A DNA stretch of 64,000 nucleotides from Elysia chlorotica (GCA_003991915.1 RQTK01000965.1:125248-189247), one strand, 5' to 3'. Shown: positions 36,460 to 49,733, counted from the first letter of the stretch. Numbers and translations are program-made. Notes: generated by a model not told the origin, from the letters alone.

Positions 36460-36760
36460 CCTGAAATACCCGACACTGACTTGAACCAGCTGTTTGTTAT
36501 TGTGATTATTGTGACTGACTTCGACAAATCAAAAGTAGGCAGGGCTAGGATCTCATCCGGAACTTTGACCCTAAAAAAGAATGCCAAGACCGGAAGTAAA
36601 TATACCGTCTCCAAAAAATGGATAAACAACAACAACAACAACAACTTAAAAACATCACACAAAATAGAGAGTGGTACGCATTCACATACGCGTGTACTTA
36701 TTTGCGCGACTGACGCGAGAACTATCCCTCCTGTTCAGTAACATTATGCCGCCAAATGTA
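36460..36760 (-). promoter_or_regulatory. Possible LPGAT1 upstream promoter region (ETS motifs)
   Basis: Two ETS core motifs (ccggaac near 36557 and ccggaag near 36590) and a locally higher CpG content lie about 4 kb upstream of the LPGAT1 start codon on the transcribed side. A cag/gta donor-like site on the minus strand lies near 36462, which could end a 5' UTR exon. The motifs are seen; the link to LPGAT1 is speculative. Confidence 0.25.
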
Positions 36761-36984
36761 AACATGAGACAGGGAAGACAAAAAAAAAACCAACAACAAA
36801 ACAATCTTTCTCCAGGCGTTTTCTTTTACCCCTATTTTTTTAGTCCCAATTCTGAACCGAGTAACTTTTTTTGACCACGAGCAATCCTATTTTAATCGTA
36901 TAGTTCTTTGCTCTGTTTTTTTTTTTGTACACAAGATAATGTTCTCTATAGAGTTTAACGTCTCCTATTTCCCTCTAGGGGGTC

Positions 36985-37222
36985 ATATAGGGCCTACGAC
37001 GACGGGCCCCAAGACTTACGTTTGCCAATTTCATGTGCTGCCACACGAGACAGGGCGGGGATACCATATCTCCTGTCTCAGCCGGTCACATTATACTGAC
37101 CCCGACCCAACCAGTTACAGGGGACGAAGATCGGACAAATAAATCTGCCGATCGAGGGATTGAATCCTGGGACCTCCTGATCTGAAGACCAACGCTCTAC
37201 CACTTGAGCCAGTTCGCCCCCT
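36985..37222 (-). repeat. Chimeric SINE: family A body with a different tRNA-like head
   Basis: The body (gacgggccccaagac, cacacgagacagggcgggga, gccggtcacattatactgac) is family A. The head differs: gggattgaatcctgggacc (B-box complement) and cgctctaccacttgagccag (A-box complement). A similar head occurs at 27795-27860. Confidence 0.7.
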
Positions 37223-37615
37223 TGGTACACAAGACCTGGTACTATAATAATTTATCTCTATGTGCTCCTGGCATATCATGTTGAGGCCACGTCACATATT
37301 TCTATGGGTCACTTCAAGACCGGGTACTATAATAATTTATCTATCATCTTCTATGTGCTCCTAGCATGTTATGGTGAGGTCACATCACAGATCTATGGGC
37401 CACATCAAAGAGGCTATTAATAGCACTGTGTGCATCACATTGATTTCTTCTACTATGCTGGTCTAACATGTAGCGCTTTAACGGCTTTCCGTTTTTTATG
37501 TGATCAATAATTATTTTATGGGCAACAATTCTTGCACAATATGCATTGGCATAGCTAAGGACTACTGTCAAGTTGTATTGTTCTAGCTTAGACGCGCATG
37601 ATAGTAAACAAACAA

Positions 37616-37685
37616 AAATAAAACAAAACAACAACAACAACAACAACAACAGCAACAACAACAACAACAACAACAGCAACATCAA
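37616..37685. repeat. (CAA)n microsatellite
   Basis: Mostly CAA units with occasional CAG. The opposite-strand poly-Leu frame is an artefact. Confidence 0.95.
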
Positions 37686-37867
37686 AAGAACAACAACAGC
37701 ATAATGTCACAATAGATGCTAGAAAACTGTTTGGTAAAAGGAAGGCTAGTAAAAAATAAACTGCCGTGGTAATGGAAGAACGAAATGATCTTGGGCCCCA
37801 ACATTAAATGCAATATGATGCCCAGGCACCACCGTGGTCAGCCATGTCATTACCATGTCAATCGTCA

Positions 37868-38225
<358 letters not shown>

Positions 38226-38232
38226 CAACGCC

Positions 38233-38730
38233 CATAAAAAATATTGTTAGCGACTTTTGGAATAAAACTTACAAGACACTCAAAATTAGTAGTCGTGTTT
38301 GATTACAAAAGTAGGCCTACACACACAAGTCCTCACACGAAAACCACAGTTATCGTAACATTATACATCTCTGCACGCCCGTAAAGACACGTTCACATTA
38401 TTGTATCTCAAGCACCAAATGTCAACATGTTCTATTTGTTCTTATCTGATAAGGTGTTCAATAACAAAATCAACAAGACTACGTCGCCAGTTTATCGTAA
38501 CATTTGAAGAGGAACAAGTCGTCGCAATTTAGGGCGCCGACGACACTGATAACTGCATAAAAAGAGTAGGCCTACATTTAATCCATAATTTGTACTGATA
38601 ACTCTTTATGGGTTAATCAGACCCGCAATTTATGTGTTATTATAAAAAAAATAGGTCAAAATTCTGAATGGAAAGAAAACGTCGAGTCGACTTCCTGGCT
38701 TTCTTATTGGCATATATCTTTCCCGACCTT
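38233..38730. other. Non-coding spacer
   Basis: No supported gene or family-level repeat between two microsatellites. Confidence 0.4.
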
Positions 38731-38731
38731 A

Positions 38732-38803
<72 letters not shown>

Positions 38804-38846
38804 AGAGAGAGAGAGCGAGAGCGAGAGAGAGAGAGAAAGAAAGAGA
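38731..38846. repeat. (GA)n microsatellite
   Basis: GA dinucleotide tract with short AAA and GC interruptions. Confidence 0.95.
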
Positions 38847-39540
38847 TACATTTTATTAAATAGGAATTAAATAACAAGTGTCATTGTAACAGAGACTCCT
38901 GTATTTCTGACCTGTAGAATTTTATTTTTAATAACAAAAGTATACTATAATTCACAGCATGTAAACTGCATTGAGAAAGATCCATGTTTGAACGGGATGT
39001 TTATTTAAAGGTCGCTTGGCAACGTAATTTTGCATTGAACTGGCTCTGATCCCTAACGGTGTTAAGGCCCGTAAAATGGCCAAGGTCCACATACTATGAT
39101 GGTAAACGGCGCATCATCATTTACGCCTTGGGTCTTATGTGGTTCCTCCCATAACACACCGGCTCACATTGGTGATCGACAGCTGACAGGGAAGCTTTGT
39201 CAGAAATTGTGTGATAAGTGCAAAGTCCACAGAGGTACATGCGTTAGGTACCTCGTTAATGTAGTGTTAGTGGGCTGGCTATCCTGAGAGTGTCTATATG
39301 ACGAAGGTTTATAGCTGTGCCACCTGTTGTTGTTTTTTTAATTATCTCCCTTTATACGGAGTTATGTCCCTTTTATTATCGAAGGAACGTATTTATTACC
39401 CCTCATGGCTCATTCTAACTTCTCATGTCCATTGAGCATAGGTGCCCCATTTGTACTGCCCATGGTTATTATTATGTTCTTTTTTTTTTTTTACCTCTCT
39501 TCAAATATTATCAACTAATGAATTCTCTCGAACCCAAAAC

Positions 39541-39605
39541 ACAATATCTCTCTCTCACTCTCTCTTCTCTCCCCCCTCTCCTCCCCCCCCCCCCCTCTCT
39601 CCCTC

Positions 39606-39676
<71 letters not shown>
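39541..39676. repeat. (CT)n microsatellite with C-rich start
   Basis: CT tract preceded by a poly-C run at about 39584-39595. Confidence 0.95.
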
Positions 39677-39679
<3 letters not shown>

Positions 39680-41227
39680 CGTATCTAACTTTCTCTTCCA
39701 TAACATGTATTGTGTGTGAAAACAACCAACCTTCTTAGTGCTAACTACAACCATTTGGCGGTACACCAAAGAGCGACTTATTTGGCGGCGGGAGCCAAAA
39801 TAGAACCGAACCTATACAAGGGAAGCGATAAAATTTCTTTCTTTACAACCGTACTTATTTAGAGTTAACTCTCTTGTTTGAATGCGCCTCGATGAAAGTT
39901 GATCCGTTAGTTTTTGTCCAGATTGTTTTTGTTAACCTTTAAAAAATCAAGATATTACCCAGATCCAACAGACCCGACGATAAGCCTAGATATATGAAAA
40001 CTATCTGACTATGCTATACCATGTTGCATTTTAAACTATCCATTTGCAATCCTCAAAGACACAAGGAAAATTAATAAAAGCGCATTAGCGCTGCGTTAGT
40101 TTCTTTTTTTTTTTTTTTTTATTGATGTGGTTGGAGAGCTGCGTGATATTTTTAGGAGTAAAGAGAGGTGTAAAAGACTTCAAAATGAAAATTAATAGAT
40201 TACTAGTTATATCCTAGTAGCTACCATAATTTATTTTTAAACTTCGGAATCATTTTCACATTAATTTAGCGCCACGAGTCGTCTTTGTGTAGAAAACAGT
40301 CCCGGCTACTGACTGTGCATAATCACAGAATGTAATAATTCCAAGAACGCTTTCTATATTTGCTTTTGTATGTATCTCAGTCTTAATGTGCTTCAATACA
40401 TCATTATAAAAGTCCGGACAGAAAAAAGCATCAAATGCATGCTCACAATAAAACTGTTAAATGATTCAATAACATGTTTTATCAAATTCAAAAATTTACT
40501 CTGTATAAAACTAAAACGAATTTATAAATAAACGCAAAATACAAGCGAACACTAACAGACTAAAAAAACAACAAAACAAAACAACAAAGACAGTCATACA
40601 CAAAAACGGCAACCGCTACCAAAAAGCAACAACAACACAACCAAACAAAGAAACAATTTTTTAAATGATCTGCATTCCATTTACTACAAAAAATTAACCT
40701 AAATAGACGAAGTCAATACAATTAAAAAAAAAGTCACGTTCAGTTAAAGAAAACACCATTTTCAAGAATGCAGATCTCTTTAATTTCTTTCAGATTAGTC
40801 ATCATTTAATTTGAATTGATAATGATTATTTCAGCACAAATGAAACATTTAAAATTACAGAAGTTATTTGTTCACACTAAAAGGCCCTCAAAATGCATTC
40901 AACAAATTATGGAGAAAGAACATAACCTTTTTAAAAATAACGATTAGTGCGTGTCGGCGCTGGTATTGAAATAATATAGAATTTTGTGAGTCAAACGCAA
41001 AGACTTTCAATTATAATGCCGGTAATAAATTGGTAACTTTTTTGAATACATGACTGACGTATAAAAAACAACAACAAGAAAACTCATGCATGGAAAAATT
41101 ATTATTGGACAAAACCGAAACACATTGTTTATATTGAATTTAAGAACAGGATGATTGTCCAAAGAAAAAATCAATGGTTACACCCCCTCCAAAACAAAAC
41201 AACTACAAAAAATGAGAGGGGGGGGGG
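39680..41227. other. AT-rich spacer without recognised genes
   Basis: Contains A-rich and CAA-rich patches, for example 40560-40660, and a G run at 41219-41228. No coding evidence. Confidence 0.4.
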
Positions 41228-41591
41228 GTGTCGAAGATGCTTTCGAGTAACAATTTTGTATATCTCTGTTTGTCTCTTCCTCCTTTCTTACTAATTATAC
41301 TCTCTTTCTCTCTCTCTCCCTCTCTCTCTCTCTGTGCTCTCTCTATCCCCCTTCCCCAACCTTACAACCTTTTCTACAATCCTTGTATTTCACCATCAAT
41401 TTACCTTTCTATCGCTATCTCTACATTTTCGTATCCACCTCTCTTTCTCCATCTTCCAATGTACCTGCATATCACGCTTTTTTGCACCCAAGAACCAAAC
41501 AACCTTCCATTCTCTCTATCTTATAATGTTTACTCTTTCTATGATACTATCAGTATCATGAAATTTATTACTCTCGGTCTAAGCATATCTA

Positions 41592-41736
<145 letters not shown>

Positions 41737-43009
41737 TTATCTGCATGCCTATCTATCTATTTACCTTCGATCCATTAAGATACTTATCTGCTTTTTGTAT
41801 GATTCTGTTTGCTGGGTTTCTATCTACAATGTTCAAATTCGACCTTTCTTATTCTTATCTTTTACCTTCTCCGTTTGTTTGCGATTCACCTATTAAGATA
41901 TACAGGATGACGAGCTCTGTTGCACCAGAACTCCATATTCTCCAAGGAGGAAAATAGATAGAAGATGATGTTTTCAAAACCTAGATAATTGAAAAACCAT
42001 AGTTCTCTCAACTCGATGTTTATACTATATGCTAGGAGACGAGGGAAGTGGGGGCAAAATGAACCCCACCGTAATCTTTCACTGACACCAAAGTACAAAC
42101 ATCAAACGCATGCAAGGTTTCTGGTTTGGTTTCTAGATCTATGCTCCCTCGATGAAATCCAGATCGCTCGGAACTAACAAGATTTCAAACTTGTTCAAAC
42201 TAAATGAACTAATAAACTTCTTGGATGCGAAGCGTAAAATAGGCGGCGAACGACGACGGCCATTCCTTATGTTGGCGCGTCGTAAAGCTTTTCACCGTCT
42301 GAGGAGCCGCCAATAATATTCGCTGTTTATTGGCGGACCAAAGGACTTTGAGGTATTTCGAAGTGCAAACCCAAAAGCGATTATTGTTGTTCTTGGAAAC
42401 TTATGCCTCTTAAAAAGGCTGTGGTCACGAAGATGCTATTTTTTAATTATCTGAGAGCAGGATGTTAGATTAATCAATTTGTTTTAAGGCTGTTTTTTTT
42501 TTTTTACCTTTAGGCCCACTAAATTATGCATGACATAATTTTTTTAAAAACTTTTAATAAGTGTAAAAAGGGATCATTACAATTCGGTTCCGTAAATATT
42601 TGCAATATTTTTCTTTCATGCGATCAGCATTATACTTGAGTGAACAAAAATAAATAACATAAAAAAACAACATAAAAAAATACAAACTCTCTCAATCAAC
42701 ACGCAAAGCTTTTTTACTAATTTTCATTTGCGTTGAGTGTTGCATCTTAATAATAATTATTGTAAATAGTTAGGTATACTTGGCAAAAATGCAGGGTTAG
42801 AGATTGTTATGAGGAGAGAGGAGTTCTCACCCTTGATGAGGAAATGAACGTTGAGCGTAAATCTAGGGGACACCTGTAAAACTCGTTAAGATGCTGTTTT
42901 GTACCGGCAAATCCCCGAGTTTGTGGATCACTTGCAGTGCTAGGATCACCGGGAACCTCGGAGACTCGGTACGGGACTCGCCGACAGAGGGAGAAAACAA
43001 GGAAAGAAA

Positions 43010-43145
43010 GAGAGGGATAGAGAGAGGGGTAAATAGAGTGGGAGAGAGAGATAGATAGATAGATAGAGAGAGAGGGGGATAGAGAGGGAAAAAAGAGATA
43101 TTGAGAGGGGCAGAGGCAGATAGACAGACAGGCAGAGAGGGAAAG

Positions 43146-43192
<47 letters not shown>
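43010..43192. repeat. (GA)n-rich microsatellite
   Basis: Interrupted GA/GATA tract ending in a pure GA run at about 43151-43192. Confidence 0.9.
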
Positions 43193-43196
<4 letters not shown>

Positions 43197-44059
43197 ACAG
43201 GACGTGTGGTTTTCTCGTTGTGCTTGAGCCGGGAACAAAAAGGTGGAGAACCTTAGAGATGAAGATGAAAGCTACAACAAAAGACAACACAAGTTTTGGT
43301 CCCTTGAAAGATGCGGGAAATTTTTATTGAAAGGAAAGAGAAGAGTTTACGACACAATAATTGTGTAAAAAAAAAGAAGAAAAAATAGAAGAAAAAAAAA
43401 ACTCAAGTCATTTTCTGAATCATAGCGCTCATCACCAAGAAGATAGATGCGATAGTGAAAAAGAGAGAAACTGAGAGAAAGATGTGTAGATCAAAAAGCC
43501 CCCCCCCTCCTTTTTCCTGTTTCTAAACATATACCTTTAAAAAATATTCGAACATCCTCACAAGACCCTGGAGTTACAACTTAATGGCCTTGGATATTTT
43601 GGTAATTTTTTTAGGACCCAACGTTAACCTTTAGCCAAAGAGCCGATAATTCTCGTGTTGTCTAGCGAATGATTTCTTTGGAACTTGCTTATTTGCTGAA
43701 AAAAAAACAACAACAATTTTTGCACATTTTAAAAAAAAATTACATAAATGAAATTTTTAAATAATTTATGATTAAGTAATAATTATGTTATAACTGTTTG
43801 AATATTGTAGTCCAGAAAAACTAGTATCGTTAAAATATTGTATAAATAAAACAATTAGAGAAACAGGGTAAGAATTTTCACGATATTACTTTAAAAGGTT
43901 TAAACAAGAGAGAAGGAAAAAAGGCTGGCATTGATTTCGTTCCAAGGATTTTTGGAACGATCACAACATTGTGTAGAGTATAAAAACTTTAAATGGTTCA
44001 AATGTAAGTTAAAAGCTGTCTTTATGAATGCTCCAAGCGCTTAACGCCAAACTTTCCTA

Positions 44060-44470
44060 CACCCCCTCCCGAAAAAAACAACAAAAAAAAAAACAAAAAA
44101 CAACAAAACAAACCCAGCAACAACAACAACAACAAAAGAACACAAAAAACACACAAATCCAGAAATAACAAACAATCACCAAAAAAAAAAAAAATCCAAA
44201 ACAAAACAAAAACTCAGACACAAAAAAAACGAAATAAAATAAACAAACAAAACAAAAACAATACCAAATTAAAAGCAACACAAAAAAAATACCCCACCCA
44301 ATAAACCCCCCAACAAAAACAGACAGCAACAACACACAACAATAAAAAAAAGAATAAAAACTAAATCATTAACAAACAAAATAAAACAAAACAAACAAAG
44401 GAAAAGGAAAAAAAAAGCAAACCATTCCCAATAACAACACAACAACAAAACAAATACAATTAACGAAAGC
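44060..44470. repeat. A/C-only low-complexity tract
   Basis: Over about 400 bases the plus strand is almost entirely A and C (aacaacaaaa-type), with few G or T. The opposite-strand Phe/Leu/Cys-rich frames are compositional artefacts. It may be an expanded and decayed CAA or poly-A retroposon tail. Confidence 0.85.
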
Positions 44471-44500
44471 AAACAACAGTTGATTGATTTTGTTATCTTA

Positions 44501-44684
44501 TCATGAAACATATTTCACAAAATTGAAAACAATTATCAAAAGGTCAATCAAAAATGAATAATTCTTTTTTTTTTTGTCCTTGTTTATCAATTATAACGGA
44601 TTAATTTTACTTCAGTAGCTTTAAGACCAGAGACAAGTCACGCCCTAGGTAAGGGATAAGTACTACCATGTTTTTAACTTAAAA
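44501..44684. repeat. ~180-bp direct repeat, copy 1
   Basis: Starts atcatgaaacatatttcaca and ends catgtttttaacttaa. It recurs nearly unchanged 369 bp downstream at 44870-45050. Confidence 0.9.
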
Positions 44685-44869
44685 ACCTGGTCAAAGAATA
44701 AACAAATTTAATAAAGTTCATATTTTTCGTATTTAATTTACAATAAAAAAAGCTTCCTTTTTCACCACCTCCGATAATTATAGGTTAAGGTTTGAAAGAA
44801 AGGATCTTAGGGTGGGTGGTAGAGTGAGACATCCAAGCTGGCGTGCCTAGAATGACCCTTTGCTTCCAT

Positions 44870-45050
44870 CATGAAACATATTTCACAAAATTGAAAACAA
44901 TTATCAAAAGGTCAATCAAAAATGAATAATTCTTTTTTTTTTTGTCCTTGTTTATCAATTATAACGGATTAATTTTACTTCAGTAGCTTTAAGACCAGAG
45001 ACAAGTCACGCCCTAGGTAAGGGATAAGTACTACCATGTTTTTAACTTAA
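44870..45050. repeat. ~180-bp direct repeat, copy 2
   Basis: Partner of 44501-44684. A family A SINE begins immediately after its right end. Confidence 0.9.
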
Positions 45051-45285
45051 TAATGGGGTTAGAACATCGGCTTCCAACGCAAAAGGTCCGTGGTTCGAGC
45101 TCCGGCGATTTCGCTCCCTACTGGTTGGGTCGGTGTCAGTTTAATGTGATCGCCTGAGACAAGAGTCATGGTATCCCCGCCCTGTCTCGTGTGTGGCAGT
45201 ACATAAAGTTGTCAGACGTCAGTCTTGGAGTCCGTCCCCAATAATATACAATGCTGATGTTTGATGTAAACCAGCTTAACTACAA
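45051..45285 (+). repeat. tRNA-derived SINE (family A), near full length
   Basis: Head ggttagaacatcggcttcc, B box ggttcgagctcc, body ctactggttgggtcggtgtc and gagacaagagtcatggtatc, 3' end gatgtttgatgtaaacc. The first few head bases are missing. Confidence 0.85.
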
Positions 45286-45485
45286 CTACTGCGGGTCTGA
45301 CAGGATAGTAATCTTATCTTTTATGAATGACATGACAATTGATTTGTAGACATGGTGCTATCTGAGTAAAAAGTAAGCTCACTGAAAATGAAACCACCGA
45401 ACTGAAACACAAGACTGTTCACCACCCTGTTAGAATGGGAGTCCAGTAGGCTTATGCTATTCCTATTGTCAAGAAAACAAAATGC

Positions 45486-45960
45486 TTGTTCTACAAAGAA
45501 AGTTTTTATTCTTCAGCACCCAGACCCATTCTTATGAAAAAATTGAGCACGGCACCATTATTATGGTCTTGTAGTGTTCAAATGACTGCTGCTGGGCAAT
45601 TATTAACCTGTTACAACAGCACTTGCCCGGTACGAGGAGGGAGCCTAGAATTCCTTTCCGATAGTAAGTCTCACCTTTTATTTCCGCAGCGCATCAGGAA
45701 GGGGCCATGGTTCTGTCAAGTCAAGATCTATGCGGCATCCCTTACCTCGATTGTCCTGAGATAACGCGCTGATTTATGCGCTCTTGGACGCAGCGAATTA
45801 TCCCCAGCGATGCGCACCGAGCGACCTCTTGTCGCATGTGGGGAAACCCGAAAAACTCACGGTTTCGCACCGGCACGTACAGCTGAGCATTGCTCATGAC
45901 GCACTGAATTAAGACGCGATTTTCCTTGACCACAGCACAGCGTGAAGTGAGTGCAAAAAT
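45486..45960. other. Locally GC-richer segment with exon-like frames on both strands
   Basis: Plus strand: a frame with MTAAGQLLTCYNSTCPVRGG ends at a gtaagt donor (45662). A cag acceptor near 45690 could join it in frame to an exon containing VLSSQDLCGIPYLDCPE and a stop. Minus strand: 45933-45742 encodes LIQCVMSNAQLYVPVRNREF and continues to RVISGQSR before a gtaagg donor. Neither product is recognised. The composition and splice motifs suggest part of a gene or a decayed gene, but strand and structure are unresolved. Confidence 0.3.
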
Positions 45961-46960
45961 CTTCTTTAATTTTGCACGCTGTGCGCCTCACCCAAAGAAA
46001 ACATTCCGCGTTGCGATGGTAGGAATGAAACGTGTTTCAAACGCGATAAATATTTTCCCAGGACCAGTCTTGATTTATAAAAAAACTAACTCTTCATGTT
46101 TTGGTGATTACTGGACCTTCCTGGAGAACTGTTATAAATATTCATGTTCATGGGAAAAGTCTTGAGCTTAACCAAGTCATTAATAGAATGGTATTCATTT
46201 TGGTAACGTCAGTTTTAATGGTTACTTTCATTGCAGGCAGAGTGAATTAATTACAGCTCTGCTTCTTGTACAGTACAAGTAATTACCGAAACACACTGCG
46301 ATAGAAGGATATGCAAATATGCAAACTTATTAATAGAAGTCCAAAATATTCTGGGATGATCCAAAATACGCTTAGATATGATAATTTTATACATTTTCTG
46401 CACATTTCCCCCCTTTAACTAAGTAGTCAAACTGACAAAAAAATAGTAATTCCAAAAACACAAAATCTTCGTAAAATTAACAAAGCTTAATGCCTTTTTG
46501 AGACGAACCATTAATTTTGATTCGCCTAGCTTTGTGGTCTTAGACATAGACTCTCAGCTCTAGGATCAGGAAGTAAGTGTAACATAAATTTTGACTTGAT
46601 GTGATTATTACAATGTTATATCGCTACATAGATTAAGAAGTCAGATGAATCAAATTTGTTATTCCCAAGTCGCGAAATCCTGTATGCTTTGTAACAATTG
46701 CATCCCCGAGAAAGGCTATACGGTACATTTATTAGTAGTCCACACTTCTTAAATGAATATCCTGTTATAATTCAAAAATATATGAAAAATTAAATATAAA
46801 TCTCGCAGTTGAGCTGAAAAGCCCTTGTTAGCCTGACAATATACTAGAAGTAGCCGTGCAGCTCTGAGAGTTGCAAACATTATAAACACTTAAGTTTCCC
46901 ACCAACATCCTGCTATAATTGCAAAAGTAGGTTGGTAAATTGAATTTGTATCAACAAAGG

Positions 46961-46964
<4 letters not shown>

Positions 46965-47036
<72 letters not shown>
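46965..47036. repeat. (GA)n microsatellite
   Basis: Pure GA run of about 70 bp. Confidence 0.95.
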
Positions 47037-47044
<8 letters not shown>

Positions 47045-47689
47045 GGCAGAGACAGATACAGAGCGATAGTCAGACAGACAGAGGATTCGATACAAGCCCT
47101 CACATGCATCTCTCATACTGCCAGGGTCAATCACAATAGAACCTTAGACGCAATGCAGGAAATAATCAAATCACCAGGATAGACAACATTTCACGCTTCG
47201 CCTCTGAGGAACGCCATTGATTGCCTTGCATTATGAGTAAATGGAGACACAAATTGCCTGCAATCTAACCACAAGTAATCCGCCAGAAAAGAACATAATA
47301 CTTGGAGTGCGACGTATGGTAGTCTGCAGTAGAGGTAGGATGTGTATTTGCTTCCCCTTTGCCAGGAAATATCACATGGTAAGGAAGGTTAGCCACACAG
47401 TGAAAACCACTTATTATTATTTAGTAAAGGCAGCCATTGTGAAATAATACAGTACACTAAAAGCACCTAAGAGGAATAACATGAAGAAAATCCAAGAGCA
47501 AAAAGCTTCAGTACCAAAGGTTTAAAATGTGAAGCAACCCGGGTGAATCAGGCACATATCACTGATATACTTTTTAAAATCTATAAACATGTACAGACTA
47601 CTTTTTATTGACCTCCCTTACAACCCCTTCCCCCTCCCTATTCCCCCCTGGACTATCTCCCCATCCCATTGGTTTACACTTTAAATATC

Positions 47690-47836
47690 AACCCTAACCA
47701 CCCCCCCCCCAAACACACACACACGCACACACACCAATTCCCCTAAAAACACCTCCACTACCACCACCACCACCACAACCAACATCAACAACAACAACAA
47801 ACAACAACAAACAACAACAGCAACAACAACAACAGT
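47690..47836. repeat. C-run, (CA)n, (CCA)n and (CAA)n low-complexity tract
   Basis: A second A/C-only region with successive simple-repeat blocks. Confidence 0.9.
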
Positions 47837-49144
47837 AGAAAACTAGAATTACAATTTTCAACCCCCTTTAACAGCAGATTCTGCTTATTGACACACTTAA
47901 AATTACTCTTACAGTAAAAACTCTAGTTTGTAATTAATTCACCATCACATTCTGAAGGACAATAATATGAAAAGAGAAATAGATGGAGACAAAACTCGCA
48001 TGTAGCAGCTGTATCGAAGGTAACACAGTGCAAGTCGAGGATGCAGCGGTCACTGCCAGATTTTTGTGATTGTTGAAGACGGGACGAAATTCTGTGCGGA
48101 TGGCCAGCTTGCAATGGCTGCCGTGTGAAACTAGATCTAGGGCCTAGCACTAGCACATGATCAACATCCGTCTTCAATTAGAATGTCTGACAGCGATGTG
48201 CATGAGAGACTTAAAGTTTGAAGCAGGCTATAGATATTAAAAGCCATGTCGGAACTATGATATTTATTTTGTAACAAGTATAAATAAAAAAAGAACTAAA
48301 TCAGTTAGGGAGTTTTATCTACATCTTATAAAAGTTAATCTTATCTTATATTGTCTTATCTTTTATATCTTCAATATTCTCAAAAGTAAGCTTGATAGTT
48401 CGCTGAAAAGAAATAAGGTTATCTTCAGTAACAGCGTGTTAAATAAGGAGCAGATGTGATCTCTCGAACGCCGCTATCCTTTAAGCAACGCCGCTATCTT
48501 TTAATCATCGTCACTTTTATATGTGGTTTAGACGCATAATTATGGTTGTTTTTTAATGCATATTTTCCTCAGGGTTAGGCAACGTTGTTGCTCTTCTATA
48601 ATCTTTATTAAATGAATCCAATGAGGAGGAATCGATTTCAATGAGTCGGAGTCGAAACGACAATAAATCTCCCCCGATTCTTATTACCACAATTTTTTTT
48701 TTTTGTTGAGCTACTCAAAATCTTATCAAATTTGTTTTCTTAATCAGCTTCCCAAGATTGTTACCGTAACCGACTCTTTATTTGACATAAACTCATATCA
48801 AGTCTGATGGATTTTCCCATATCATTGGTTTTAAAAATCTTAATTATCAAACCTGTATATTGTAAGTTATTCTTATCGGTAAAACAAATTCAAAACACCC
48901 AGTGAGTAAATTTCGCAACTGCTTTTAACGTATTTTCAAAATTTCTATAATTATATATTAAAATTTTGGTTTAAATAATTTAGTAGACTAAAAAAATTGT
49001 CCATGCTGGGTAAATTCATGGTCACATGGTTGTTGTAGCCCAAACTAAAAAAAAAAAAATTTGTATAGGTTTAAGAAAAGTGAGTTGAAACAAAGTCCAA
49101 CAGACGGCTCTTAAATAATTTCCAAGCAGATAGAAGAGGGTTTA
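47837..49144. other. Spacer with one unrecognised minus-strand open frame
   Basis: A minus-strand frame at 48177-47923 encodes a Cys-containing segment (HCVTFDTAATCEFCLHLF) that matches no family I know. It may be chance. No other features were seen. Confidence 0.3.
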
Positions 49145-49220
49145 ACGTGGGAACCAGTAGCTTAATCGGTTAATGTTCTGGACTGACGAGTAGGAGGTCC
49201 AAGGTTCAAATCTAAGCTCC
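49145..49220 (+). repeat. tRNA-like SINE head (other type)
   Basis: aaccagtagcttaatcggtt (A-box region) and gtccaaggttcaaatctaag (B-box region) have tRNA spacing. The acceptor stem does not pair, so this is not a tRNA gene. Confidence 0.5.
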
Positions 49221-49660
49221 TGTTCATTTGTAAAACCAAGAGGCGTATAACTTATTATAACTTAGTTTTTTATAAGGTTAAAAATTAGACAGGTGTCAAG
49301 TTATTGTGATTTACAAGGACTTTACTATTCTACAAGGGACAATCACGATCTATGGTGCAATATGTTTTGACTATCTGCGTTCCAGTCAAGTCTATCAGCA
49401 GTATCAGTGACTACCTGACGGTACTTCTTGCAATTAAACAGATGGAAAGTCGCACTTGTCACTGTGTGGTGGATGTAGTTAAAAAAAAAGAAAGGTTCAA
49501 GGCGAGCAGAAATGAGAAAAAAATAAAACTTTGTGGGAAAGCCTGGAATTTCAAAATGAAAGGCAATATAGAAAGAGAAGGAGGAGGAAGATTAAAACAA
49601 GAAGAGGGAGAGGGATAAAGAAAGTGAGTGAGAGAGGTAGAGATATAAATAAGAGATATA

Positions 49661-49662
49661 GC

Positions 49663-49693
<31 letters not shown>

Positions 49694-49695
49694 GT

Positions 49696-49732
<37 letters not shown>

Positions 49733-49733
49733 A
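49661..49733. repeat. (GATA)n/(GA)n microsatellite
   Basis: GATA units followed by GA units. Confidence 0.95.

Noticed and set aside
44022..44511. Phe/Leu/Cys-rich minus-strand frames that look like membrane proteins
   Set aside because: They arise from an A/C-only tract; composition alone explains the hydrophobic residues.
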